The position numbers were made by a program, and so were the translations under genes. A model generated the notes under the pieces. It had not been told where the DNA came from. It searched no databases and worked only from the letters and a program-made list of their open reading frames with translations. A stretch of 64,000 bases of DNA from assembly GCA_022605405.1 (NCBI GenBank), contig JABYQQ010000007.1, forward strand, positions 1 to 64,000. Reading direction: 5' to 3'. Below, one piece after another: positions 22,375 to 34,570 of this stretch (position 1 is the first letter of the stretch; each line of letters begins with the position of its first letter). This DNA is from Earliella scabrosa. Taxonomy: Eukaryota > Basidiomycota > Agaricomycetes > Polyporales > Polyporaceae.

Positions 22375-25300
22375 CTACGTGTCCTCCTCGATGAGCTCGG
22401 GGTTAAACCTGTGCACGGTGTCGATCGCATCGCACCCTTTCCGGACAAACACCAGCTATCACCGCCGCATGTGAGCAAAGTATCAGAAACCACCGCCACG
22501 CGACGTATACTCACCATGTACGGATTCGCCGTCGATCCTGTCGTGTCCGCAAGAACCTCGTCTTTCGAGACAGCGCTCACGTCCGAATCATTATACTTGA
22601 ACCACTCGTCCGGCCGCTCCGGCAGGTTACGCGAGTAGAAGAAGTAGTGACCCCACGACGGAGACGACCCGCGGTGGATGAACACTGACGTCAGCTCGTA
22701 CGCAGCTGACGTCTCGTCTTTCCAGATGTCCTCGATCTGCTGCTTAAGTTGGGCCGTCTTCTCCCGCTCGACGCGCAGCTGCTCAGTGATGAGCGCCTCC
22801 TCGCCGCGCAGCGACGACACGAATGTCTCGTCTGGCGGAAGATCGAGCGCGGTCTGCTTCGATAGGAAGTCTGCGGTGTGCGCAAAGGCTGGCGCGAAGG
22901 GCGCGTGCTAAAAATGAAGGTCAGCACACGGGCGAGGCGGGGAAGGAGTGTTTCATGATGACACACCTTGCCTTGGGTCAGGCGCTGCACACGTTCCCGC
23001 GCAGCAGTCAGCTCCGCATGGATGACCTTCGACCTCGCCTTCTTCTCAGGGTTCGCGCTGTCGAGGAACCGATCCATGTAGACCGTCTCCCCGAACTTCA
23101 CGTACGCCTGGGACTTGTACGCTTGCTGTGTCTCCCGGTTGAATTGCACTCGCTGTCGCGTGCACTGAGCTCAGTATGATCCCGCCCGCGTCTAAGATAT
23201 AGAGACCCTTGAAGGATCTCAAGCATACCTGGAGCTGAATCTGCAGCAGTGGCGGCAAGTCTACCAACGAGACCTCCATCCGCTTCTTCGTGCCCTCAAT
23301 CTCGACGACGTCGTCAAAGTATCGTGCGAGCCCGTCGTAGAGATCAAACCCTTCATCGGCGACGTTCACGTGCAGATGAGAGAACAGGTCTTCCTTCTCG
23401 TGTATCGACGACTGGTGCCGCGCATCGTCGTCGGGCGAGACCGCTATCAGGCGTTGTCGCTTCTTCCCATAGAACAGCCTGTGGCCGGTCACAGCATTCA
23501 GCATTCAGCAGATCAACAGCGGTCAGAGCGCGCGAGGGACGCACCTCTTGACAGGACTCGTCTTGTCGTCGTCCGACGTGGCCATCCCATGGAAATCCAG
23601 CAACGCAGTCTCGATCTGGAACATGCAGTTGTCCATGCACTCCGACACATCGTGTTGTCGACCTGAGCGCACAATCAGCACTCGCCCGCGCTCGGCAGTC
23701 ACGACACCCAACACCCACCAAACATCATCACCGAGTCATCCGTCTGCTTCGCCTTCCTCGGGGGCAACGGCGGAGGCGCCTTGCTCGCCGTCTGCGACTC
23801 GTCCTTCATCTCCACATCCGCGTCCTTGCCAGCCGCACTCGATCCTGATCCAGACGCCATCTTCTGTGAAGCCAACGAGGACGAAGACGAGGATGCCTCC
23901 ATGAACTCGGCCGGCCTCGGGCTACCCGCGCTCGCGCCCGGATGCGGCGGTGTGTGCGCAGGGGTATCCACGTCCATCATCCCCTCCGGATCCGCGTCTC
24001 TCGAGCGCTTTCCCAGCACGCTCCCCGAGGGGCTCTTCGGGCTCTGGAGCTGCGCGGGCGGGGAGGACCGATCGAATGTAGAACGCGGGGCCATGTCGTC
24101 TACCAATGTCGCATCGGTGTCGTTCGACGTGTCCGTTCCGGCCCTGTCGGTCTCGTCCTCCTCTTCGTCCTGCGACGTCACCAGCGCGAGCTTCGCCAGC
24201 TCAAGCTCGGGCGTCACCGCTGCGCTCTCGCAGTACTCCATGTTCCAGAAGAGCTCGGCGAGTAAGGAGACAACTGCGGGATGTTGAGCTGATGCATCCG
24301 ACAAAACGGATGGTGAGACGTACACTTCTTCGACCGGAGGATCTCGCGGCGCGTTACAAGCCGACCGCCCACTCTGTGACGCTTCAGATCGTCGTCGGTG
24401 AACTTGCCGTCGTCCGACTTGGTCCCTGCGCTGGACAACGATGCGATAGCCGCACGAAGATCCTTGATCGTATAAAAGTACTGTCGAACCATCGTGAGTG
24501 AATCACAGGTCGTTCGCGTGGAAGCCACGTACCTGGAGCAGAGAGTTCAAGTAGCAAGTGTTTCCAAGCTGATTAAGTCCACGGGGCATCTCCGGATTCG
24601 TATTGAGGACCGTCCCATCGCCAGCTGGGGTAACGTTCAACGTGTGAAGTGGTAATGTTAGGAGAAAGAAACGCGTACGATCGCTCCCAGTAGCCAAGAA
24701 CTGGCGCAGCCGTTCGCTGTTCGTGACTTCTGCAATAACGCTCAGAGCTTCACGCATCCGCTCATACTGGCTTGGTTGATCTTCGACCTGAGATGATTTA
24801 AGCATTAGTGAGCTACATAACTAGTGATAGTAGAGTGACGTCTGTGCACGTACCCGCATCGAGAAAACGGTAAGCAGCATCGTGTCGTCCACCTCTCTGG
24901 GAACCTCCAGCGTAGCATACGCAGTGTCGGGCGACATCCCCGAGCCCTTCTCGTCCGCCCAGACCTTCAACAACGCCTCGCTCCCCCGCTGCTCCGCCAC
25001 GATCTTGAGCGCCTCGTTCAGCTGCGCTCTGCGCTCCGCCGCATTGCTCGGGTTCTGCCACGCCCGCTGTCGCGCGCTCCGCCAAGCCTGCGCAATGAAG
25101 TCGTCGTCCACGTCGCTGTCGAGCTCCACCCCGAGCTCGCCGTCGCGCCCGAACCCGAGCTTCGCAGCAGCGTCGGCGTAGTCCTCTGGGGTAAACCGGT
25201 ACCGCTCGCGCTCCTCGATGATGAGCGCTTGGAGCTCTGCGGGGGTGTTGGCGTTGAGGGTGATCATCGTGCTGACGATAGTGTTGAGGTGCGAGAAGTA

Positions 25301-27149
25301 GATCATTGTGTTCGCGGGATCGCATCGACATTGCGCGAGGTAGGCGAACGCGAGGCGTTCTGCGAGATGTCAGGACGAGTAGACCAGGGTGCCGAGAGTC
25401 TCGCGCTCACCCCAAGTATACGAGCTCGGCGTCATGCCCAGTATGTTCCACGAAGGATCCAGCGCATCGTAGCCAACGAGCGCATCCGGAACGCCATCGC
25501 GCGACACTGTCTCAGCGATCAGATTCGTGCACATGTTCGGCCATGGCAAGCTTACATTGCGAGACGTGGGCTCCGATGGCGGTTTGATACAAATCGCGCA
25601 CGCCATCGACCTTCACATACAAAACCTGGGCGTTATAGCCCTTGAGAGGTTCCTCTTCCGAACTGTGTCAGCGCTCGATCAAGACATGCACGATACTCGA
25701 CTTACTGTTCTTGCCGAAGATCGCAAGCCATGCGCTCAATTCGACCCAGGCGCGGAGTAGCTTCTTCCTCGAAGCTTGACCTTCCTCTGTTTCAGGGTCA
25801 ATTGCAGGTGGCTGGAGCGCCAGTTCCGACGTTTGGCTAGTATCGTGGTGCATAGAGTTGAGAGGGAAACCGAGCTCTGCGAAGACGCGCTCGCTGTTGC
25901 CAGTCAGCATCCACCATGATGCCTCTGGGCAGCACTTACACTATCTCGTTCCAGCCGACCTTGGATGTGAATCTGGGTCTTCCGACTGGAAGAGAACGCT
26001 TCTCGTCCCTCCATAAACGATTATCGATGATACTGGATGACCATGGAGATGATATTCAATGATACAATACTCCATCACACGCCCATACAGAAGGCGGGAA
26101 CGCACAAACGGAGATGAAGAAGTGACTTACGTCAAGACGGTCTCCCAAGCGGCTATAGCAGTCGCGCGAGGGGTTTTATCAAGAGCGGGGTGAGCGATCT
26201 TGTCTTGCGTGAACTCTTCTACGAGTGGACGAGGGAGGACGCCAGGGATAATGTCTGATACGAGGCAATACGTCGAGCATTGACAGCAGAGGTATAGATC
26301 AAGTAGGAGCTCGCCGTGAGTATAAGGAGGATTGAGCTTGGCCGCGTCCACAGCCTTCTCGTAGCGGTGCCAGTGGTGAGTAAGATTGGGTTGACCGAAC
26401 GGTTGTTCGGCCTCACCGACGCACGAGTTGGTGACCTTTCGTCGCGTTTGATCAGGGAGTGGAGTCGCAGGTTCCTTGACGAGAGAAGGGAGAACGCTGG
26501 AGGACCGCCAGAGAAGGAATACCCAACCATTGTGTTCGCGGCAAAAGTAGACATGTGGATGGGGAATAGCGGTTCGAACTTCGTCCGCGGTTGGGGTATG
26601 CGGAGAGGGAGGGTTGGCCAGAGGATGGGGTTCAGTGCTTACTGAGTACAGCGCATGGTCGGGATCGTGCAACATGTCGGCGAGAAGGGGCGGGAGTACG
26701 CCAGGACCAGGTCGGGCCTTGGTCGCACGAAGGGCAGCATCGTACCAGTGCGTCTCCTCGTAGTCGTCCCTCCCGTCAATTGCAATCTTGCGCGACGTCG
26801 ATGGTTCACCCCAGGAATTCAAGTTGGACTGCAGATTGAGATTGCCCCAGCTATCGTCGGTGTAGGTGCCCCACATGGACTTGGGCTCCCACTCGGCAGG
26901 AGTCGGTGCATGTGGCGTAGGTTCTACAACCTCCTCCGGCTCGCGGTATGCTTCCGAATGTCCAAATGTCTCGGGCGGGATGTAGGCGGTGTGGGACGAG
27001 CCGTGCTGCTTGGAAGGACCGGATCCATAGAAATTGGCGGGGGCAATAGTCTTCTGTTCTGTCGTCGGCCGGGGTGGCGTCTGTGGCCGGTTGTCTGCAT
27101 TCGTTGCGCGTCGTCGCAGCCCAGAAGCATTTGGCGAGTCCTGGGTCAT
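22375..27149 (-). CDS. UBP2: Ubiquitin carboxyl-terminal hydrolase, UBP2 type
   Basis: Fifteen exons encode 1313 residues: 27149-26131, 26032-25940, 25893-25706, 25654-25556, 25506-25411, 25359-24854, 24787-24679, 24624-24533, 24480-24324, 24273-23719, 23662-23545, 23478-23229, 23152-22967, 22907-22515, 22455-22375. It is a cysteine protease that removes ubiquitin; yeast Ubp2 works with the Rsp5 ligase on K63 chains. The catalytic Cys box is GLNQLGNTCYLNSLLQ (Cys727), followed by RREILRSKKFVSLLAELFWN. The His box is SPSWGHYFFYSR (His1243) with FKYNDSDV and NPYMLVFVRK. The long N-terminal half (ANTMIYFSHL and the segments before it) is as in fungal UBP2. An acidic, Ser/Pro-rich insert (about residues 790-960) lies between the Cys box and RQHDVSEC. 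All junctions are in phase. Exon 4's acceptor was placed by frame alone. Confidence 0.93.
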
Positions 27150-27512
27150 AGTCGTGGCTGCCTAGAGTCGGGCAGAGCGGAGATGAGGACGCGGATGAGA
27201 AGCTGCGGTCGTCGATTTCGCTAACTTCATTGCGTCGCCTTTCTTGTTCGCCACGTGGGCCGCTCGTCATCAATGCCTTTGCGGGCGATTTTCTCACGCT
27301 TCACGGTGTTGTCATTGACGATGACTTCCTCTTCGCTGAACTCACTTCATCTGTTCCTTTTCCTCTCGCCTGATAGAATCCGAGACAGTGATGGTGAACA
27401 TCACAGCAGGGGACACACTTGACAGCGGTACATATCGTAACTCGTAATGCTCAGGAGCCCTGGACAAAGACAAGACATACAACACCGAATCCACCTGAGC
27501 GGGACAAGTCAC
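27150..27512. other. Promoter side of UBP2 and 3' side of the DUF6535 gene
   Basis: No coding frame is supported. Both flanking genes are on the minus strand, so this holds the 5' leader and promoter of UBP2 and the 3' end of the DUF6535 gene. Confidence 0.5.
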
Positions 27513-28988
27513 TCAACAACGCGCAAGCTCAGGGACAGCATACTCTACTACAGCTGTCTCCTCTTTCTTGCCGAAGTAACTGGACGTCGACGTGCTCTGA
27601 CGCTTCGGACTGTCCATCGGCCCCGACGTCGACGTCAACATGATCTCCGGATCAACCTTGTCCAGGAACCTGTTCCACTGCTCCTGCACGCTGTCCGTCT
27701 TCTCCTGGGAGCCAATGCTGTTCCAGATGTTCAAGAGATATCGAAGGCCTTGATCTTCCGGGATGCCTGTCCTGCACGGCTTGTGGTCGCCCCAAACGCG
27801 CGCAACGATCATCTCCTCGAGGCACTTCCGCGCCTCGTCCTGGTTCTTCACGTCTTTGAAGCACTTGTTGATCTTGTCCAGCTTCTCGCTGCCCCAATAC
27901 TCGTCGTTGACATACTTGAGCGCCTTCAGCTCCAGGCTCAGCCCGTTCTTCTCCGCCATGTTCCGCTCGAAATCCACCAACGACTTGGGCCTGCCCAACG
28001 GCCACACGTACCAGCTCACGCGGTACACCAGCCTCGCGAGCGGCGACTTGAACGGGCACTGGCTCGACACCGTCGGGATCACCGCCGCCGTCCACACCGC
28101 GATCGTCCAGAGCGCCAGGCCTGCGGTGAGGACCCAGCTCAGGACGCGGTTCAGCTTCCACGTCATCATCGTCGTCCCGATCCCGAACAGCGCCACCGCG
28201 ATCTGCAAGAGCAACGAGATGGACGCGACGAGGTGCCGCATGTGCCATCTTTCCAGCCCGTGGTGCCTGTACTCGCGCACGTGCACGAGCTCGCGCGCGG
28301 TGTAGGGGAGGTCGAGCGAGTACTCGCGCAGCCACTCCTTGACCCAGAGGCCCATTCCCGATGAGATGAGGCTAAGGAGGAGGCTCGAGGCGAGCAGGGA
28401 TGCGATGACTACGTCGTCGAGGCCGGGCTCGAATTCGGCAGATGGTGTGAACGACGCCAAAATCGCTCCTGGCGCAGTGCTATTCTGGAGCTGCTGGGAG
28501 ATCAATTGCAGCGCGGCGACGGTCATTCCCGCATTGTCGGGCTGCAGGCTGGTGCTTGCGTTGCCGATGAATAGCGTCACGACGGTGAGCAGCAACCCGG
28601 ACTGGGCGAACAAGCCGAACTGGTCAGTGTCTGTTCACGACTCTCCGGGTCTAGGCTGTGCACTCACGAAGGTGAGCAGGCTGTCGACTTCGGCCGTCCA
28701 TGCAGCGACGTTCTCGGTGTCTCGCTTGCTCAGCAGCTCGGAGGCCTTGACCCACGCATTGTACGTCTCGTGCTGATGGTAACCTTTATGGGAGCATTGT
28801 TCGTCTCCGAGACACTTCGCGTTGTGTGGACCAGGAACTCCGGCTTCTAGGTCCTGTGCACATGGTGAGTGTGAATCTTTATGTCGAATTTCTATAAATC
28901 GGCCTACCTTCTCCCGGCGCCCCTCTAGCCCACCGAGAACGAAAGTTGTCCATCTTCTAATCGGCTTGGGCGGTGGCATGGCTGGCAT
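27513..28988 (-). CDS. DUF6535 domain membrane protein
   Basis: Three exons (28988-28908, 28853-28668, 28619-27513), 457 residues. It matches the agaricomycete DUF6535 family: a soluble lead (YNAWVKASELLSKRD, then WTAEVDSLLTF), a first membrane segment FGLFAQSGLLLTVVTLFIGN, then the diagnostic STSLQPDN and AALQLISQQLQ. Further membrane segments follow (VIASLLASSLLLSLISSGMG; SISLLLQIAVALFGIGTTMM; LSWVLTAGLALWTIAVWTAA), with WVKEWLREY between. A cytosolic helical tail with Lys/Glu-rich stretches ends the protein. Start MPAMPPPKPIRRW was chosen from two nearby ATGs. These genes are strongly expanded in mushrooms; no function is known. Confidence 0.85.
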
Positions 28989-29131
28989 CGAAAAGCAGCG
29001 CGCAAAGCTTGGCGGTCGGCAACGGATGTCAAGACGATGCGGGGAAGAGGTTGAATCTCGACTGCCGGCGGAGTGTATCGTATATAGCATGCATAGACTA
29101 TCCGCAGCGACGCTCACCAACCGCATCCAAC

Positions 29132-29535
29132 ATGGCGAACAGCAAGGTGGATTCGTTTCGTGCTGCATTCAGCCTCTCCAGGGCTCCAACGAGTCTCACG
29201 GCCTTCACAGCTTCGATTGTGGAGTTGCTCGAATCTGAGCTTCATCGAGGAGAGTCGCGGACTGCGTCGGTCGGCGGTTCTCCGATAAAAGCTGCGACCT
29301 CAGGCGTCGTCAGCAGCAGGGTCTCTCAGATAGTGAGTCTAGTGTCCACTCTTGGGTCTCTTTGTCTACGTTTCGAAGTCGAGCAGGGACAATAGACCTC
29401 ACGCTAACCGCATGCCACCAGAAAAAAACATGTGCAGGGAGCGCGGACGCGACTTCCATTCGACAGCAATCCTTTGAGACCCTAGACACCTCCTCGAGTC
29501 TCTCAATCACATTGGGCGAGTCGGGGATCCTGTGA
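29132..29535 (+). CDS. Possible small two-exon gene
   Basis: Candidate gene of 104 residues: exons 29132-29332 and 29422-29535, with an 89-base GT-AG intron in phase. The product is Ser/Thr-rich and helical at the start (MANSKVDSFRAAFSLSRAP), with no recognisable domain. It lies 143 bases from the DUF6535 gene in the opposite direction, so they could share a promoter. A similar ASVGGSP-coding segment recurs at about 29.65 kb and may be a further exon or a duplicate. Weak support: correct splice signals and start only. Confidence 0.33.
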
Positions 29536-30750
29536 CCTCCGTGGCATGCGAGTGTGGGTTTGACGAGTTGCAGCCACGGTGGATATTACCTCTCATGTTC
29601 CTGCCGTTCGCATCAGTTCAGCGAATGGCTCGGTTCCACCTGCTGCGTCGGTCGGCGGTTCGCCGCCTTTGCTCGGAGGAGCCCACCGCGGATCCTACGA
29701 GGCCGTGTCGGTCTATGGTTGGTACGTTCTTGTGCAACAGCCTAGTTCGATGCTATATCTCCATTGACGCCACAGACCTTGTCAGAGCATACAACAATGA
29801 GGCCGATAGGTCCCTTTGCCATCTCGAACCCTACCGTGTCTCGCGATCGATGGGCTCAGACGCGTGCACACGGCCCAACGCCGCTGATTGTCGAAGCTGC
29901 GAGCCCTTCTGGCTCCAGCGACACGCAGGTGGCCAAAACACTCAGGCTAGTCGGGAGTTCCGTCTGACCCTCCCGCGGCCTAGTGATACTTACTGATATC
30001 ATAAATAATTTCACAGATCCCTCTACCCGTACCAATCTTGCTATGTACGACTCAATCAATTCCCATGGCAAGAAAGACTCACACCACTCGTGGCGTGTTC
30101 CTTGCTGGTTCGGGCTCGCTCCCGCCCGCAATGTCATCCAGGACATCACACTAAATTCAGTTCCTCTGTCACACGGCCCAGGCCGGCCCGCACCTCCTCG
30201 AGGTTTACATGCAGCGCCCTACAATCCCCAGATCAATCACAGGACGCCTCGGCCCATGTCATGGAAGACCACCTGCGGATGATCACCGATTGCCGACCGG
30301 GAGCGGAAACGCGCCGTAACCTGTAGGTGAGCCGAGCGCACACCCTAACCTCATGTCGAAGGTTGTGATCACTCAAGTATGTCTTCCATTCCTCTCGCCA
30401 GCGCGTTGTGCCCAATACCCCCCAAACGTCTCTCACCTTGCCATGTCCCCTCGCCGTCGTATCCCACCGATCCAGGTACCCGTGCTACAACGCACTTTAC
30501 CTGGAAATTACCTCAAGTCGAGTGGAAGCCACCGCCTATATCGAATTCGTGTTCCGCAGGACAGCAGCCGGGACCGAATAGATGCTATCCAACGCATGGT
30601 GAATATCGGGTATGGAGCCTCGTGCGTCCGCGTCATGCTTCGCACGCATCCGAGTCTGCTCCATAGTCGGTCCGCAAGTGCGCACGAATCACGACATGGG
30701 TCTTTCCAAAGCCTCCAATCGTTACGGAAATAATCATCTGATCGTTCCAC
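29536..30750. other. Stretch without a supported gene
   Basis: Several frames of 60-155 codons overlap on both strands. The frame at 29764-29967 (+) has an upstream GTACG..CACAG pair that could join it to a piece near 29.6 kb, but I could not build a consistent model. No repeats or RNA genes recognised. Confidence 0.35.
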
Positions 30751-30751
30751 G

Positions 30752-30970
30752 TTGGATGCACGTCCGCAGTGTCTTCTTCGCGTTTGCGAGACACGGCGAC
30801 GCCGCGTTCATGACTCCTGGAGCAGCATCGGGCCCTTCGTCCGGTGGATGCACGCTGACTGGTACCTCCGTACACTCCCCCACCACTACCGCTCCCCCGA
30901 GGATGCGATCTATCATTTCTTTGGCCTAGAACTCCTCATAAACGGTCTGCCTGGGCGACCTGCAATATAA
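30752..30970 (+). pseudogene. Fragment of the 31-34 kb gene family
   Basis: The frame near its end reads YRSPEDAIYHFFGLELLING, which corresponds to the IEEFVYYVFGLQLGYY region of the intact gene at 32.97 kb. The sequence before it keeps weak resemblance only, and nothing after it continues the family, so this is a fragment or decayed copy. Confidence 0.45.
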
Positions 30971-31003
30971 TCAGCACATGTGTCGCACGCGGGTCGACAA
31001 GCA

Positions 31004-31500
31004 CTACACACCATGAACACCATGAACTCTACGCACGCTCCGCAACACCGAATCGAACGTCTCTCGATTGGCATGCGCCACTGGCACAAAACCCTCGCTC
31101 TCATGCTCCGGATCTGGAAGGTCCAGAACGATTCGCTCGACGACGGTCTCCGTGGGCGGGTACGTCCCGTTCGCGACGTGCTCGAGGAGCTCGGAGGTGA
31201 CCGGGATCTTGTAGAACGTCGGGTTGGTGCAGTACGGGGAGATGGCGAGGAACGTCCACGACTCGAGCTTCTTCTCGCCCTGCTCGACGCGGGGGCGAAC
31301 CGGACACCTTGCCCGCCGTATCGGGGGGAGGGGGGGCGTACGTACTGTGACCAGATCGAACAATCGGAAGTATGACGTCAGGCAGCAAGCTAGGAAAGTG
31401 CACGGTCCAAGGACTACTCATGAACATACAGAGATCATTCGCTCGTTGGTTCGCGACGCGTTTGCAACCACATGTACTTCGCATAGACCAAGTAGCGGAT
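31004..31500 (-). pseudogene. Frameshifted copy of the 31-34 kb gene family
   Basis: It keeps the strongest family block (KKLESWTFLAISPY, then PTFYKIPVTSELLEHVANGT, then PPTETVVERIVLDLPDPEH) and the intron position just before it (GTACGT donor). It lacks the N-terminal half found in the intact neighbours. Near 31036-31070 one extra base relative to the gene at 31.6-32.6 kb shifts the frame after ANRET, so the conserved end is lost. Upstream, SLLPDVIL is what remains of the exon 1 end. Probably dead. Confidence 0.65.
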
Positions 31501-31585
31501 CAAGCACCAATACAAGGTAAGAGCTCTGAAACGGCCATTGACGCGACCTATCGTACGCTACAGGATACGGTTAACCTCAAGCATT

Positions 31586-32582
31586 TCATACGTGGGCCGA
31601 TTGAGCAACCTGAACATTGAACAACGCATTCAGCATCTGTGCAGAAAGTCGAACAAGCAGGACTCACCATGAACTCTATGAACGCTCCGCAGTACCGGAT
31701 CAGCGTCTCTCGATTGGCATCCGCCAAAAAGCCCTCATGCGCATGCTCCGGATCTGGGAGGTCAAAGACCAGTCGCTCGACGACGGTCTCCGTCGGTGGG
31801 TAGGTCCCTTTCGCGACATGGTCTAGGAGCTCGGCGGTGACAGGGATCTTGTAGAACGTCGGGGTGGCGCAGTACAGGGAGACCGCGAGGAACGTCCACG
31901 ACTCGAGCTCGGTCTCACCCAGCTCGACGCGAATTGCATTGACGCGTCGGAAGGCGGCGAGTGCAGCGCCGACGAGTCGCGGGAGCGACTTGGGGGCCAT
32001 GGGCGCGCGCTGTGGACACGACAGGCGTGAGCAAAGTCCACACGCGAGCCAGGACGAGATGGAGGTACGTACGGCGACCAAGTCGAACATTACAAAGGGC
32101 TTATGCAAGGAGCAAGCGGCATACTCCGGCCTCCTGCTCTGTGTGAAGCACACGAGCTGCGTCAGGCCGACCTCCTTGCCGCACATGACGAGCGAGAGCT
32201 TGGTCCTGCGCGCCATGTCGCACACAATGTTTGTATCAGGTACAACGCACGCGAAGCCGAGCTCCATCGCGAGGCTGAACCAGACAAAGTTGTCGATACA
32301 TGAGATTTCGACGGGTGTTGAGCGGCGCGGGTCGCAGTTGTTGAGGTAGGCGCGAAATCTGTTCATTGATGTGGTGCTGATCTCGTCTGGTGTGGCGCCT
32401 TTTGAGCGCATTTTCTGCTCGAACGACGATCGCATGGGGCCTACGACTGACGACAGCGGGGGGAGCTCTTGAATGCCGAAGAAGGTGTCCATAGTGCGCT
32501 CTGAGCTTGAGATATTGAACGCGCCCAGGTCAGACGTGGTCCAGGTGGAGACGCGCTTGGGGGTGCGAGGAAGATTGGCCAT
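31586..32582 (-). CDS. Unrecognised mushroom family, intact copy A
   Basis: Three exons (32582-32073, 32009-31668, 31609-31586) give 291 residues. It opens with MANLPRTPKRVSTWTTSDLG, then FGIQELPPL. The central helix-rich region has SLAMELGFACVVPDTNIV and KLSLVMCGKE; the end has PRLVGAALAAF, ESWTFLAVSLY, PTFYKIPVTAELLDHVA and YPPTETVVERLVFDLPDPEH. The first intron is 63 bases and leaves an open frame if unspliced, so earlier gene finding could miss it. The last exon adds only VAQSAHV. No signal peptide, membrane segment or known catalytic motif is visible. The protein is about 45-50% identical by eye to copy B. Unknown function; probably a cytosolic globular protein. Confidence 0.7.
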
Positions 32583-32970
32583 AGCGTTGGGATGTGGTTA
32601 ACGTCAGGGCGCTCTGGGAGAGGGAAAGAAGTCCAATTTCTTATAGCACACAACGGCTTTTATTGGCAGGGTAAGGACTCAAGCCAGTGTCACTCAACGG
32701 TTCAGTCTGAGGCTCGGATTGCCATTCCGGGTTGTGCCGCTCAATACGACTGTGAGTTGGACACACCTATGATGTCATTACTGTTTCTTACCCTAACTGC
32801 CACCGCAGCTACACATCCGAGGGCGGCACGTTAGAATCAGACCTAAGTAAGCGCGGGTGAAAGCAGTAGACCCCACGTCACCCAGTATGACGTACCGAGC
32901 CACTGGCTTACTTATATTAGCTGGCAGCGTCAGAGGCTCAACACCAACATTTTCATTTATCCAAGTCGAC
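32583..32970. promoter_or_regulatory. Divergent promoter shared by copies A and B
   Basis: A 388-bp spacer separates the two start codons. TATA-like elements face outwards: CTATAAG read on the minus strand at 32640-32646 for copy A, and TTATATTA at 32912-32919 for copy B. Joint control of the paralogues is an inference. Confidence 0.45.
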
Positions 32971-34007
32971 ATGGCCGATCTCAAGTCTCGCCGTATCCGA
33001 CCCAAGCTCGTCTCAGCCTGGACGCCCTCCGAGCTGCGCGCGTTCAACATCTCACCCACAACCTCCACTCTCGACACGTTCTTCGGCATCGACGAGCTGC
33101 CCCCCATGGCCTCCGAGTCCGAGTCGCCCGACGACCCGCAGTTCATGCTCTTCCCCGAGCGCTTCGGCCACCGCTGGCGAGGCCTCGCGTCCACGGGAGC
33201 CTTCCTCTCCTCACTCGCCCGCTGTCGCCACGACGCGGACCACCGGGGCATCTACGGCATCGAGGAGTTCGTCTACTATGTCTTTGGTCTCCAGCTCGGC
33301 TACTACGAGCGCGAGCCTGACACCAACGTCCATCGCATGCACAGGTGGCGCCTCAAGCTCGCGCTGCCCATGTGCGGGAAAGAGGTGCTCGCGACCTGCA
33401 AGATGTTCATGCAGTACAGGTGGACCCCTGGAACGCCCCTAAGTGACGTCGAGAGACCCCAAGTGATCCTCGATCTCGTCGCGGTACGTCACACAGCTAG
33501 ACGCATCCCGCGCCGCCGAGTGCGCTTCCGTGCTCATCTTTCTTACCATACCTACAGCCGCGGAAAGCGACGGAGAAGGTGCCCACGCCCAACTCGCTCC
33601 CGCGCCTCGTCGGCCGTGCGCTCGCCGCCTTCCGGCTCCTGAACGAGGTCCGCGCGGAGTCAGGCGAGGCCGCACTCGAATCGTGGACATTCCTCGCCAT
33701 CTCCTTCCACTACACCCTGCCCACGTTCTACAAGATCCCCATCACCGCCGAGCTCGCCGATCACGTCGCGCGCGGGACTTATCCCCCCGCAGAGACGGTC
33801 GTCGAGCAGCTTGTCCTCGACCTCCCGAATCCGAAGCGCGTGCGCGAAGGGTTCGGGCCGCTAGAGAACCGTGAGATGCTGGTGCGGTATTGTCTGGCGT
33901 TCAAAGACTTGATGGTAAGCGTCGCACATACGAAACTTACCATCGAGTACTCACAGTCGTTGGCGTTGCGCAGGATGCTCAGTCTCGGGCCTCGTACGAG
34001 GATATAG
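32971..34007 (+). CDS. Unrecognised mushroom family, intact copy B
   Basis: Three exons (32971-33483, 33558-33914, 33957-34007), 306 residues. It shares with copy A the start pattern (LVSAWTPSELRAFNIS, then LDTFFGIDELPPM), the middle (FGLQLGYYEREPDTNV, LALPMCGKEV) and the end (NSLPRLVGRALAAFRLLNEV, ESWTFLAISFHYTLPTFYKI, YPPAETVVEQLVLDLPNPK). Intron positions are the same as in copy A, so the two arose by duplication of a spliced-gene ancestor in genomic form. Both exon junctions are in phase. Function unknown. Confidence 0.72.
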
Positions 34008-34570
34008 ATCAGTTTACATGAGACCGGCCTGGGGACTCTCAACAATAGATGTTCTGCTTCGTATAGCATGCGCATGATATTCGATGGTGCGAGGCTAAGA
34101 ATTAGAGGCGAAAGCTCAAACTTCGGTCAAATTTGAGAGAGGAAGAGCGTCTAAGCTACTAAATGCGGCGAACGCGCAACAAGTCGCGCGAGCTACCGAG
34201 AGCACGGAAGATAACTAGATAACTACTATTAGAGCACGGTTAATCGGAGGATTGAGCCGGACTATGGGGATGATAGGGAAAGGGTCAGAATGAACGCGAT
34301 CGCGCTTGAAGTCGCGGAACGATTCTCGACGCAGTGGTCGCGCAGTGCGAAGCCGTCTGTAGCATGTATATACGCAGCGGCCCACCGAGTGCTAGGCTTG
34401 CTCGACTACAGGGGCGACAGTCGGTCCAAACCCACAAACGCAGTTTCTGCGCTAATTCCGCCTTGGGGTCGACGAATGCTGAAACTAGTCGGTTATACAT
34501 GTACACAATCCGATCCACTGCAATAGATGTTGTTGTGCAAGCCGATGCACCCCACCCTAGCCTGAGGCCT
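34008..34570. other. Convergent intergenic region
   Basis: Between the 3' ends of copy B (+) and the DUF3292 gene (-). Only short frames; nothing recognised. Confidence 0.5.

Noticed and set aside
27447..28364. 305-codon + strand frame
   Set aside because: Antisense shadow of the DUF6535 gene.
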